DNA of 28,002 nucleotides, taken from assembly GCA_043101635.1 (NCBI GenBank), contig JBICIE010000282.1, positions 1 through 28,002 on the forward strand, in the 5' to 3' direction. Positions within the stretch are counted from its first letter, which is position 1. The number at the start of each line of letters is the position of its first letter. The translations under genes and the position numbers were made by a program. This document shows, one piece after another, positions 21,664 to 28,002 of this stretch. Under the pieces are notes generated by a model, which had not been told where the DNA came from, searched no databases, and worked only from the letters and a program-made list of their open reading frames with translations. This DNA is from CAYMJK01 sp043101635. GTDB lineage: Bacteria > Planctomycetota > Phycisphaerae > Phycisphaerales > UBA1924.

Positions 21664-22923
21664 TCAGTTGAACCAGAAGCCGTGGCGGAACACGTGATAC
21701 CCGAAGGCCCGCTCCATCCGGTCCCATAAGCGCGGCGAGGTGGTCTGGCCCTGCTCCAGGTAGGGCCCGGCGGCCGTGCCCTGGACCCACAGCACCAGGT
21801 CGAACCGGCGCGGCTCGGTGAACACGCGTTTGAGGTTCACCCCGCGCGTGTCGGATGGCCGCCAGAAGCGCACCAGCCGCTCGCCTTCGAGGACCTCCTC
21901 GGCCTCGCCGAGGAAGGTGATCCACATGGCGCGCATGTCGTCGGTCACCTCGGCCCGCGGGATGACCGCGGCCTGTCGCGGGTTGGGCACCCACTCGCGG
22001 TCGTTGTCGGTCTCCTGGTCGTACCAGGTCCACATGGCGCGGCTCTGGCCGATGGCGCCCAGCAGATGCTGGCGCACGCGCTCCAGGCCGGCGGGATCGA
22101 CCACCTCGAAGTTCAGCAGATGGACGGCGGCGACCATGTCGAGAAACGGCTCGTGCTCATCGGGCACGCGCGTCAGCAGGAACGGGTACGGCGTCTTCGG
22201 TTTGGCGAAGGCAAGCTGCCCGCAGCGCTCGAACAACTCGCGGAAGTCGTGGGCCAGGATCATCTCCCCCACCGCCAGGCAGATGTGGCAGTAACCGCGC
22301 AGCCAGTTGACATCGCCGCGGTCGAAGGCGATGACGAAGTCACGGGCCCCATCTTCGGTGGCGCGGAACCTGGTGCGCAGGCGGTTGAACAGCACCCACA
22401 TCGCCTCGGCTTCCTCGGCGGCGCCATCGGCGTCGAAGTCCATGCGGATCAGCCCGACCGGCAGGCGCAGCGAGACCTCGCGGTCGCCGACGCGGGCGAG
22501 GATGGCCTCGGCCTCGGCCACATCGTCGCGCCAGGCCTCGAGGATGGCGCGAAGCTGCTCGTAGGAGATCTCCTGCGGGTCGGCGCTCTGCGGAATCGGC
22601 GCCCCCGGCAGCCCGACGAGACGCAGCAGCGGGTTGCCCTCGACGCTGGCGCCGTAGCGGTGGGCCGCCTGGGCCAGGCGCTCGCCCGAGCGCAGGAACT
22701 GCGTGACGCCGAGGGCGAAGAGCAGGTGATCATCGTTCGGCGCGGCAAGCAGGGCTTCCTCGATCTGCTGCTGTGCTGCGGTGAGGCTGCCGCCAACGAT
22801 GGCCCGTTCGGCGGCCGTCGCCGCCGGTGGCTCGCTGTCGTTCTGCGCTGCGCTCAGCGACGCCAGGCCGAGCACGACTGCCGCCGCGATCGTTCTACCG
22901 GCCCACGTTGTGCGCACGTTCAT
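21664..22923 (-). CDS. Secreted hypothetical protein, 419 aa
   Basis: The start ATG at 22923 is fixed by AAGGAG six bases upstream. The ATG at 22929 would sit directly on that site. Residues 1-26 are a signal peptide (MNVRTTWAGR, hydrophobic core, ASLSAA). A TPR-like helix pair follows (about 36-95, SLTAAQQQIEEALLAAPNDDHLLFALGVTQFL), then mixed segments with VGLIRMDFDADG, DVNWLRGYCHICLAVGEMILAHDFRELFERCG and a conserved-looking WITFLGEAEEVLEGERLVRFWR. The family is not known to me, but the acidic and aromatic composition suggests a folded periplasmic protein. It overlaps moaE by 29 bp and so may be transcribed with moaDE, though a role in cofactor synthesis is not implied. Confidence 0.75.
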   Translation of the reverse strand: MNVRTTWAGRTIAAAVVLGLASLSAAQNDSEPPAATAAERAIVGGSLTAAQQQIEEALLAAPNDDHLLFALGVTQFLRSGERLAQAAHRYGASVEGNPLLRLVGLPGAPIPQSADPQEISYEQLRAILEAWRDDVAEAEAILARVGDREVSLRLPVGLIRMDFDADGAAEEAEAMWVLFNRLRTRFRATEDGARDFVIAFDRGDVNWLRGYCHICLAVGEMILAHDFRELFERCGQLAFAKPKTPYPFLLTRVPDEHEPFLDMVAAVHLLNFEVVDPAGLERVRQHLLGAIGQSRAMWTWYDQETDNDREWVPNPRQAAVIPRAEVTDDMRAMWITFLGEAEEVLEGERLVRFWRPSDTRGVNLKRVFTEPRRFDLVLWVQGTAAGPYLEQGQTTSPRLWDRMERAFGYHVFRHGFWFN

Positions 22924-23332
22924 GACCATCTCCTTCTGCCGCTTCCGCTGCGACAGCTTTGCACGGACACTTCCAGATGGGAACATCCCGCTTGAGTTCG
23001 TCGATCAGTTCATCGGTCGCCGCCAGGGCCGCCTTGCGCCGCTCGGCCGCCACGATCACCCGCAGCGACGCCTGGCCGGCCGGGACCCTGCCGCGGCTGT
23101 GCCAGAGCTGCACGCCGATCAGCTTGTGACGCTCGATCGCCCCAAGCGCGATGCGCTCCAGCTCGCGCTCCGCCATCGGCTCGTAGGTCTCGTACTCCAG
23201 CGCCTCGATCGGCTCGGTCCCCTCGACCGGGCGCACGATGCCGAGAAACTCGACGACCGCCCCGGCGCCATCGAAGGCCGGCGGCCCATCGCGCCGCACC
23301 GGCCCGTCGACGATCTGGATCTTCGCGGTCAT
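22895..23332 (-). CDS. moaE: Molybdopterin synthase catalytic subunit
   Basis: 145 aa. With MoaD thiocarboxylate it converts cyclic pyranopterin monophosphate to molybdopterin in the cytosol. Family marks are GAVVEFLGIVRP (24-34), LEYETYEPMAERELERI (45-61), LWHSRGRVPAGQASLRVIVAAERRKAA (76-102) and the active-site Lys121 in DVPIWK. The Lys is followed by CPCK, two cysteines that are unusual at this place. The ATG overlaps moaD's stop as ATGA (23329-23332). The last 29 bp are shared with the following secreted-protein gene. Confidence 0.94.
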   Translation of the reverse strand: MTAKIQIVDGPVRRDGPPAFDGAGAVVEFLGIVRPVEGTEPIEALEYETYEPMAERELERIALGAIERHKLIGVQLWHSRGRVPAGQASLRVIVAAERRKAALAATDELIDELKRDVPIWKCPCKAVAAEAAEGDGHERAHNVGR

Positions 23333-23574
23333 CCGCCGGACACCAGACTGATCAGGGCCACCTCGTCCATCGGCGTCAGCCGCTGATCGGGCGCCGCGTA
23401 CTCGTGGTTCACGGCCAGCCGGCCGAAACCGACCATCTGGGCCAGCCGTGGATGCTGCTCGGCCAGGGCGGCCAGAGCCTCGGCGGCGGTGGCCCGCTCA
23501 GGAAGCGTGATGGTCACGCGGTCGGTGCCCGCGGCATCCACGGCCGGTCCGAACAGCAGGGTTTCGATCTCCAT
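23329..23574 (-). CDS. moaD: Molybdopterin synthase sulfur-carrier subunit
   Basis: 81 aa, ubiquitin-like beta-grasp protein. It ends in the double glycine (LVSGG) that is adenylated by an E1-like enzyme and converted to a thiocarboxylate, the sulfur donor for the dithiolene of molybdopterin. MEIETLLFGPAVDAAGTDRVTITLP matches the family start, and RLAVNHEYAAPDQRLTPMDEVALISLVSGG matches its end. It is directly coupled to moaE. The 55-bp region to the divergent CMD gene must hold both promoters. A TACACT hexamer (23587-23582, minus) would give an almost leaderless transcript. Confidence 0.93.
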   Translation of the reverse strand: MEIETLLFGPAVDAAGTDRVTITLPERATAAEALAALAEQHPRLAQMVGFGRLAVNHEYAAPDQRLTPMDEVALISLVSGG

Positions 23575-23629
23575 GCGCCCAAGTGTACCGGCGGCTATCG
23601 TCCGGCGCTACGCCAAAGCGGAGGCCACC

Positions 23630-23950
23630 ATGAGCAAGCTCCCAGGTTCCTACACCCGCATGCGCGACGAGCAGCCCGCCCTGCTGGAGGCGTACGAGGC
23701 CTTCGGCAAGGCCTGCGCCGAATCCGGCCCGCTGGACGGGCGGACCATCGCGCTGGTGAAGCTTGCCATCAGCTTCGGCGCCGGGCTCGAGGGCGGGGCC
23801 CACTCCCACGCCCGCAAGGCGCTGGAGGCCGGCTGCGCTCCGGATGAGATCCTGCACGTGGCCCACCTGTGCGCCCCCACCATCGGCTTCCCGACCATGA
23901 TGCGGGCCCGAAGCTGGGCTCTGGATGTGCTGGAGAAGGGCAAGCGTTGA
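23630..23950 (+). CDS. Carboxymuconolactone decarboxylase-family protein (AhpD-like fold)
   Basis: 106 aa. The ATG at 23630 is preceded by GGAGG. The core LVKLAISFGAGLEGGAHSHARKALEAGCAPDEILHVAHLCAPTIGFPTMMRA is typical of the small CMD group. The CxxC pair used by AhpD for disulfide chemistry is replaced by GAHSH, so peroxidase-coupled redox activity is unlikely, though the conserved Glu and His could serve acid-base catalysis. It is the first gene of the moeA-moaC-mog-mobA operon (stop overlapping moeA's TTG start), which suggests but does not prove a link to molybdenum-cofactor or molybdoenzyme metabolism. Confidence 0.88.
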   Translation: MSKLPGSYTRMRDEQPALLEAYEAFGKACAESGPLDGRTIALVKLAISFGAGLEGGAHSHARKALEAGCAPDEILHVAHLCAPTIGFPTMMRARSWALDVLEKGKR

Positions 23951-25182
23951 GCGGCGCCATCGACAGCCCGCAGCGCGCCGTCGAGGCGATGTGCGCTGCG
24001 ATCCGTCCCGTAGGGACGGAGCGCGTGACGCTCGAGCGCGCTGCCGGGCTCGCCCTCGCCGAGTCGCTGCGGACCGATCGGCCGAGCCCGAGCGCCGATG
24101 TCAGCGCGATGGACGGCTACGCGGTGTCGCTGGGCGCCTCGCCCGTCCGCGGCGGAAGCGTCGTTCCGATCGCCTACGAAGTCCGCATCGGACAGGATCC
24201 CGGCGACCTGCCCCCCGGCGCCTGCGCGAAGATCGTCACCGGCGCTGCCATCCCGCGCGGAGCGGACGCCGTCATCAAGCGCGAGGATGTCCACGAGACG
24301 CCGGATGCCATCACCGTGCGCGAGGGCGTCGAGATCGAGCCGGGCGCGCACATCCGGCACAAGGGTGAGAACGCCCAAGCCGGCGCCCTCATCGCCGAGG
24401 CCGGCGCCGAGATCACCCCGCCGGTTGCCGCGGCGCTTGCCGCCTGCGGCGTCGGCGAACCGCTGGTCCACCGCCCGCTGCGACTGGCCCTGCTGGTCAC
24501 CGGGGATGAGCTGCGACCCCTCGGCGAGGCGATCACCGAGTACCAGCTTCGCGATTCCAACGGCCCGACGCTCCTTGCCCTGTTCGGCCCGAAGCCATGG
24601 ATCGGCGCCATCGAACGGGCTCGGGCGCCCGATGACCTCGCCGCCATCGGCGACACGCTGGCGGCCATGCTCGCCAGCGCCGACGCCGCGATCATCACCG
24701 GCGGCGTCTCCATGGGCGACCACGACCACGTGCCCGGCGCCCTGGCGGCGCTTGGCGCCGAGACACTGTTTCACAAGCTGCCGCAGCGGCCGGGCCGGCC
24801 CATGCTCGGCGCTGTGCTCGATGGCAAGCCGATCTGCGCCCTGCCGGGCAACCCCGTCTCGGTGATGGTGACCGCCCGGCGCATCGCCCTGCCGGCGCTT
24901 CGCCGGCTGGCGGGCTTCGGGCGCGACCCGGCCCCGCCGGCCGTGACGCTGGACAACGACGACGGGCGCTCGCTGCGCCTGTGGTGGCATCGGCCGGTCA
25001 GCCTTACCTCCGCCAGCGCAGCGCCGGGCGGGGCAGGCTTGCAGCCTGCCGGGATCGCCAGCCTGATTGCGAACCAGGGCTCCGGCGACATCCCGGGCGC
25101 GGCAGGCTCGGACGGGTTCGTGGAGATCCCGCCCGGGCAGTCCGGCGCCGGGCCGTGGCCGTTCTACGCGTGGAACGGCTGA
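23947..25182 (+). CDS. moeA: Molybdopterin molybdenumtransferase
   Basis: 411 aa if it begins at TTG (23947). That TTG overlaps the previous stop as TTGA and has GAGAAGGG upstream, and no ATG or GTG lies before the conserved region. MoeA inserts molybdate into adenylylated molybdopterin in the cytosol. Motifs are SPSADVSAMDGYAV (47-60), IVTGAAIPRGADAVIKRED, RHKGENAQAG, LLVTGDELRPLGE, RDSNGPTL, ITGGVSMGDHDHVPGALAALGA and FHKLPQRPGRPMLGAVLDGKPICALPGNPVSVMV. The C-terminal domain IV carries a palindromic repeat (residues about 362-370) that interrupts family-like sequence before GSGDIPG. Confidence 0.94.
   Translation: MSGAIDSPQRAVEAMCAAIRPVGTERVTLERAAGLALAESLRTDRPSPSADVSAMDGYAVSLGASPVRGGSVVPIAYEVRIGQDPGDLPPGACAKIVTGAAIPRGADAVIKREDVHETPDAITVREGVEIEPGAHIRHKGENAQAGALIAEAGAEITPPVAAALAACGVGEPLVHRPLRLALLVTGDELRPLGEAITEYQLRDSNGPTLLALFGPKPWIGAIERARAPDDLAAIGDTLAAMLASADAAIITGGVSMGDHDHVPGALAALGAETLFHKLPQRPGRPMLGAVLDGKPICALPGNPVSVMVTARRIALPALRRLAGFGRDPAPPAVTLDNDDGRSLRLWWHRPVSLTSASAAPGGAGLQPAGIASLIANQGSGDIPGAAGSDGFVEIPPGQSGAGPWPFYAWNG
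25030..25054. repeat. Palindromic element copy A, within moeA
   Basis: The core stem is GGCAGGCT-tgc-AGCCTGCC (25032-25050), flanked by GG on the left and GGGA on the right. It is read in frame as part of a Gly/Ala/Pro-rich insertion in domain IV. A copy with compensated stem changes lies in mobA. Confidence 0.75.
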
Positions 25183-25197
25183 TCGGTACGATCCGCA

Positions 25198-25710
25198 GTG
25201 TCCGCAGACAGCAAACTCTCCCATCTCGATGAATCCGGCCGGGCCCGCATGGTCGATGTCGGCGCCAAGCCCGCCACCGACCGCATCGCCATCGCCGAGG
25301 GCTTCGTGCGCATCAGCCGCGAGCTCGAAGCCGCGATCCGGGACAACGCCCTCAAGAAGGGTGACCTGCTCCGCATCGCCGAACTCGCCGGCGTGCAGGC
25401 CGCCAAGCGTACCGCCGAACTGATCCCCCTCTGCCACACGCTGCCCCTGGACCGCGTGACGGTCGACGCCACGCTCGAGCCGGGTCGCATCCGCATCCGG
25501 GCCGAGGCCCGCTGTCACGGGCGCACCGGCGTCGAGATGGAGGCGCTCACCGCCGTCAGCGTGTCCGCCCTCACCATCATCGACATGGGCAAGGCGATCG
25601 ACAAGGCGATGGTGATCGATGGCGTGCGCCTGCTGGAGAAACGCGGCGGGCGCTCCGGCCACTGGGTGGTGCCCGGCGCCGAGCCATCTGCCGAGGAGCC
25701 CCGGCCATGA
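25198..25710 (+). CDS. moaC: Cyclic pyranopterin monophosphate synthase
   Basis: 170 aa. It works after MoaA in the first step of molybdenum-cofactor synthesis, forming cPMP from the MoaA product. The signature LSHLDESGRARMVDVGAKPATDRIAIAEG lies at the N-terminus. AAKRTAELIPLCHTLPLDRV carries the active-site His/Lys region, and GVEMEALTAVSVSALTIIDMGKAIDKAMVIDGVRLLEKRGGRSG is the typical second half. MGKA replaces the more usual MCKA. It starts at GTG (25198), 15 bp after moeA, with a weak ribosome site, and ends in an ATGA overlap with the next gene. No moaA partner is in the window. Confidence 0.95.
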   Translation: MSADSKLSHLDESGRARMVDVGAKPATDRIAIAEGFVRISRELEAAIRDNALKKGDLLRIAELAGVQAAKRTAELIPLCHTLPLDRVTVDATLEPGRIRIRAEARCHGRTGVEMEALTAVSVSALTIIDMGKAIDKAMVIDGVRLLEKRGGRSGHWVVPGAEPSAEEPRP

Positions 25711-26216
25711 CCGATCCCCCCCGCTGCTGCATCCTGACCATCAGCGACCGCTGCAGCGCTGGCGAAGCGACCGACACCGCCGGCCCCGCCGTCAGCGCGG
25801 TCCTGCGCGACGACCTCCGCGGCCACATCGAGCACACCGCCATCGTCCCCGATGATGCCGGGCGCATCGAGCAGATGCTGCGCGGATGGCTTGCGGCCGA
25901 TCCGCCCTGTGAACTGATCATCACCGTCGGCGGCACCGGCCTCGGCCCGCGCGACATCACGCCGGAGGTCGTCGGCCGGCTCATCCAGCGTGACGCCCCC
26001 GGCATGATGGAGTTGGCCCGGGCCCGCTGCTGCGCCCGCACGCCGCTGGCGGCGCTCTCGCGCGGGGTTGCCGGCATTCATGGCCGGACGCTGATCATCA
26101 CGCTGCCCGGCTCGCAGCGCGGCGCGGTCGAGACGCTGCAGGCCATGACCGATGTCATCCCGCACGCCCTCGAGATCCTCCGCGGCGGCGGCCACGATGG
26201 GCCGCACTATGCCTGA
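25707..26216 (+). CDS. Molybdopterin adenylyltransferase, Mog/MoaB family
   Basis: 169 aa. It activates molybdopterin by adenylation before MoeA inserts the metal. Motifs: CCILTISDRCSAGEATDTAGPAV (7-29), ELIITVGGTGLGPRDITPEVVGRLI with the GGTG MPT-binding loop and RDxTPE, and IHGRTLIITLPGSQRGAVETL near the end. MogA and MoaB are close and hard to separate by eye. The length and context with moeA favour an active adenylyltransferase, so no symbol is given. The start overlaps moaC as ATGA and the end overlaps mobA by 8 bp. Confidence 0.93.
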   Translation: MTDPPRCCILTISDRCSAGEATDTAGPAVSAVLRDDLRGHIEHTAIVPDDAGRIEQMLRGWLAADPPCELIITVGGTGLGPRDITPEVVGRLIQRDAPGMMELARARCCARTPLAALSRGVAGIHGRTLIITLPGSQRGAVETLQAMTDVIPHALEILRGGGHDGPHYA

Positions 26217-26883
26217 TGCCGCTGGGCCTGATGCCGGCGGCTCCGGGCCCGCCGGGCTCGATCCGGCCCAGGTCCAGCCGGTTGTGCTCGTCGGCGGGCG
26301 CAGCCGCAGGTTCGGCCGCGACAAGCTGCGCGAGCCGGTCGCAGGCGGCTGGCTGGTCGATCGCCCCATCGCCGCCCTCCGCGCCATCTTCGGCCCGCGC
26401 GTGGCGTGCGTCGGCGAGTGCGACCCGCAGGTCGCCGCCCGCTTCGACCTGGTGATCCCCGACCTGCACCCCGGCGCCGGACCGATCGGCGGCATCATCA
26501 GCGCCCTGGCGCACGCGCAGGCGCCGGTCTTCATCCTCGCCGGCGATCTCGCATCCATCACGGCGGATGAGGTTCGCGCCCTGCTGACCGAGTGGGGCGC
26601 CACTCCGCCCTGCCGGGCCCCGGCGCGCAGGGCGGGGTGGGGCAGGATTGGATCCTGCCGGGAGCAGTCCCCCGCGGCGCCCCTGGCCATCATGGCCGGC
26701 GCCGACCGCCCGGAGCCCTGCTGCGCCATCTACCTGCCCGGCGCTCTGCCGATCCTGGCAGCACGCCTCGAAGCCGGCCGCCGCAGCCTGCACGATGCCC
26801 TCGACCCGGGCCGCGTGATACTGGTCCGGCTCGACCCATCCCGCCTGCGCAACATCAACGCGCAGGAGGATCTCGGGGGCTGA
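26209..26883 (+). CDS. mobA: Molybdenum cofactor guanylyltransferase-like protein
   Basis: 224 aa from the ATG at 26209 (an ATG at 26197 is possible). It would attach GMP from GTP to Mo-molybdopterin, giving MGD for DMSO-reductase-type enzymes. The nucleotide loop LVGGRSRRFGRDKL (27-40) matches LAGGxSxRMGxDK with Val and Phe changes. GPIGGIISAL and FILAGDLASI (108-117) hold the metal-binding Asp. The end RLRNINAQEDLGG matches the family's NINTPEDL. Residues about 132-152 are encoded by a palindromic insertion lying before the CCAIYLPGALPIL segment. Whether this changes activity cannot be told. A related nucleotidyltransferase such as MocA is less likely given the Mo context. Confidence 0.87.
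   Translation: MPDAAGPDAGGSGPAGLDPAQVQPVVLVGGRSRRFGRDKLREPVAGGWLVDRPIAALRAIFGPRVACVGECDPQVAARFDLVIPDLHPGAGPIGGIISALAHAQAPVFILAGDLASITADEVRALLTEWGATPPCRAPARRAGWGRIGSCREQSPAAPLAIMAGADRPEPCCAIYLPGALPILAARLEAGRRSLHDALDPGRVILVRLDPSRLRNINAQEDLGG
26602..26663. repeat. Palindromic element copy B, double hairpin within mobA
   Basis: Two hairpins stand side by side. The first has arms ACTCCGCCCTGC (26602-26613) and GCAGGGCGGGGT (26627-26638), with one T-G pair. The second is GGCAGGAT-tgg-ATCCTGCC (26641-26659) with GGGA after it. The second is the sister of the moeA element. The whole 62-bp block stays in frame in mobA. Confidence 0.75.
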
Positions 26884-26892
26884 GCCGCCCCG

Positions 26893-27885
26893 CTACAGCT
26901 CCAGTTCCTGCCCCTCTTCCAGCACCTCGAAGCCCTTGGCGAACAGGTCGCGCCGGGCCTGCGAGTCCGGGTCCAGCGCCGGGTTGGAGTGGTTCAGGTG
27001 CGTGAACAGCACGCGGATGCCGCTGCGATCCATGATCCGGCCGAGCAGCTCCGCTGTGCTGGTCATCAGCGGATGGCCGATCGTCTCCGGCCGCCGGCCG
27101 GGCAGTTCCTCGGCCGAGTAGAACGTGCCATCGACGATGAGCGTGTTCACCTGGTGTTCGCGCAGCACATCGATCAGCGGCCGCTCCCAGCGGTCCCACG
27201 GCTCGGTATCCGGGATGTACAGGATCGAGCTGCGCTGACCCCGCAGCAGATAGCCGACGGTGTCGCTGTACTCATCGCGGTGCGGCACGCGGATCGCCAT
27301 CGCGGTCACCCCGGCGCCGAGTTCGACCGGCTCGCCGGGCGTGATCTCGCGCAGCGCGATCTCGCGCTTCTCGACGAGTTGATCCCACGGGCCGTTGTCC
27401 CGCAGGAACGCCGCCATGCGCTGCGTGCACAGCACCGGCAGTTCACTCGTGTGGACCGACTCGTATCCGAAGTGCGCAAGCCCGAGGTAGTGGCCCAGGT
27501 GCGCGTGCGTCAGCAGTACGCCATCGACCGGGTTGCGATCGACCCGCCCGGCCGGATCATCGCGGACATCGCGCAGCATGTTGAGCTGCTCGCGGATGTC
27601 CGGCGTGACATCGATCAGCCACAGGCGCTCGCGCCCATCTTCGTGCGGCAGGATCACCGCCAGCGAGGCCACGTGCCGCTTGCGGGCCGGATCGGTCCGG
27701 GCCGCCTCGCAGCGATCGCACGAGCAGGCCGCGTGCGGCAGCCCGCCATCCTGCACCGTCCCGATCGCCCGGATGCGCGGGCCGGTCATGGCCGGCTCGC
27801 CGGCCCCCACGCCCACCCCCACCTGCGCCAGCGCAGCCGGCAGCAGGGCAAGCACAGCAGCGCACGCGATCAGTCCGGTCATCAT
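26893..27885 (-). CDS. Secreted PqqB-like metallo-beta-lactamase-fold hydrolase
   Basis: 330 aa. Residues 1-20 are a signal peptide (MMTGLIACAAVLALLPAALA). The rest matches the PqqB branch of the metallo-beta-lactamase fold: IGTVQDGGLPHAACSCDRCEAAR (41-63) with the CxCxxC structural zinc cysteines, THAHLGHYLGL (126-136) as the metal motif, IRVPHRDEYSDTVGYLL (198-213), ILYIPDTEPWD, IVDGTFYS and THLNHSNPAL (295-303). PqqB acts in pyrroloquinoline-quinone synthesis and is normally cytosolic. No other pqq gene is here and this protein looks exported, so a different substrate is likely. It converges on mobA with a 9-bp gap, so the two genes are not co-transcribed. Confidence 0.88.
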   Translation of the reverse strand: MMTGLIACAAVLALLPAALAQVGVGVGAGEPAMTGPRIRAIGTVQDGGLPHAACSCDRCEAARTDPARKRHVASLAVILPHEDGRERLWLIDVTPDIREQLNMLRDVRDDPAGRVDRNPVDGVLLTHAHLGHYLGLAHFGYESVHTSELPVLCTQRMAAFLRDNGPWDQLVEKREIALREITPGEPVELGAGVTAMAIRVPHRDEYSDTVGYLLRGQRSSILYIPDTEPWDRWERPLIDVLREHQVNTLIVDGTFYSAEELPGRRPETIGHPLMTSTAELLGRIMDRSGIRVLFTHLNHSNPALDPDSQARRDLFAKGFEVLEEGQELEL

Positions 27886-27901
27886 GGTCGCATGGTAGAG
27901 G

Positions 27902-27983
27902 CAGGGACCAGCGCCCGATCCCGCCGCCCCCGCGTGCGGGGGCGAAGCGCTTTGCCCCGGGCGCAGCGCAGCGGAGCCCGGGG
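27902..27983. repeat. Cluster of repeat motif and two hairpins upstream of the PqqB-like gene
   Basis: CAGGGACCAGCG (27902-27913) repeats the heptamer-type motif of the frr-peptidase spacer. Next is CGCCCCCGC-gt-GCGGGGGCG (27925-27944), a 9-bp perfect palindrome with a minimal loop. Then CCCCGGGC (27955-27962) pairs with GCCCGGGG (27976-27983) around a GC-rich loop. They lie 17-98 bp upstream of the PqqB-like start, where its promoter would be expected, and continue toward the window edge. Confidence 0.6.
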
Positions 27984-28002
27984 TTGCCGGCGCCCTTCTT
28001 TC

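Noticed and set aside
23630..23950. AhpD-type alkylhydroperoxidase
   Set aside because: The redox CxxC pair is missing (GAHSH instead), so only the broader CMD family is supported.
23650..25662. Minus-strand open frame of 670 aa opposite the CMD gene, moeA and moaC
   Set aside because: It spans three recognisable genes on the other strand and shows no domain.
1..28002. tRNA, rRNA, riboswitch or insertion-sequence transposase
   Set aside because: No cloverleaf-like, rRNA-like or known riboswitch core sequence and no transposase or integrase motif was recognised on either strand. A covariance-model search was not possible here.

Overview
The window is high-GC bacterial DNA, densely packed with genes that often overlap by 4 bases (ATGA, GTGA or TTGA). 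No rRNA, tRNA or CRISPR array is visible. A planctomycete, probably of the class Phycisphaerae, is the best guess. The reasons are a secreted protein with a PEP-CTERM-like tail of the IPAPGA/RRRR type, a sigma / membrane protein / secreted protein trio, a large operon combining VWA, TolQ and two ExbD proteins with helical-repeat proteins, an AAA_25-type ATPase cassette, and many short palindromic or tandem repeats. This assignment is an inference from gene style and was not checked against a database.

Layout. At 2-1730 (+) lies an ECF-type sigma factor, cut by the window edge, with a single-pass membrane protein and a secreted coiled-coil protein in one overlapping operon. At 1857-2546 (-) is a PEP-CTERM protein with its own promoter and terminator. 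From 13324 down to 2774 (-) runs a nine-gene operon: VWA protein, secreted helical protein, TolQ/MotA-type channel, two ExbD proteins, a 918-aa helical-repeat protein, a 961-aa membrane protein with a J-domain-like N-terminus, a secreted protein with a DnaJ-like zinc ribbon, and a stand-alone MetG C-terminal tRNA-binding domain. This unit is the strongest candidate for an undescribed system. Divergent from it are the housekeeping genes pyrH and frr.

From 18583 down to 15073 (-) are two tandem paralogous micro-proteins (the 58-aa one easily missed), a 129-aa unknown, an AAA_25/RepA-like ATPase and an S10 carboxypeptidase-like peptidase. A 368-bp gene-free stretch with several dyads and the sppA terminator follows. 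Next on the minus strand come sppA, a short flagellin, a secreted protein of unknown function, moaE and moaD. Divergent from moaD, on the plus strand, are a carboxymuconolactone-decarboxylase-family gene, moeA, moaC, a mog/moaB-type gene and mobA. The two transcription units together cover most late molybdenum-cofactor steps: molybdopterin synthase, MPT adenylation, Mo insertion and GMP attachment. MoaC is also present, but moaA is not in the window. A convergent secreted PqqB-like metallo-hydrolase closes the window.

Repeats are a second theme. Octamer and heptamer tandem arrays form large inverted repeats: one lies inside the 5' coding part of the 918-aa gene and one lies between frr and the peptidase. 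A palindrome with covarying stems sits in frame in both moeA and mobA. Several of these look like small dispersed elements that coding sequences have tolerated or absorbed.
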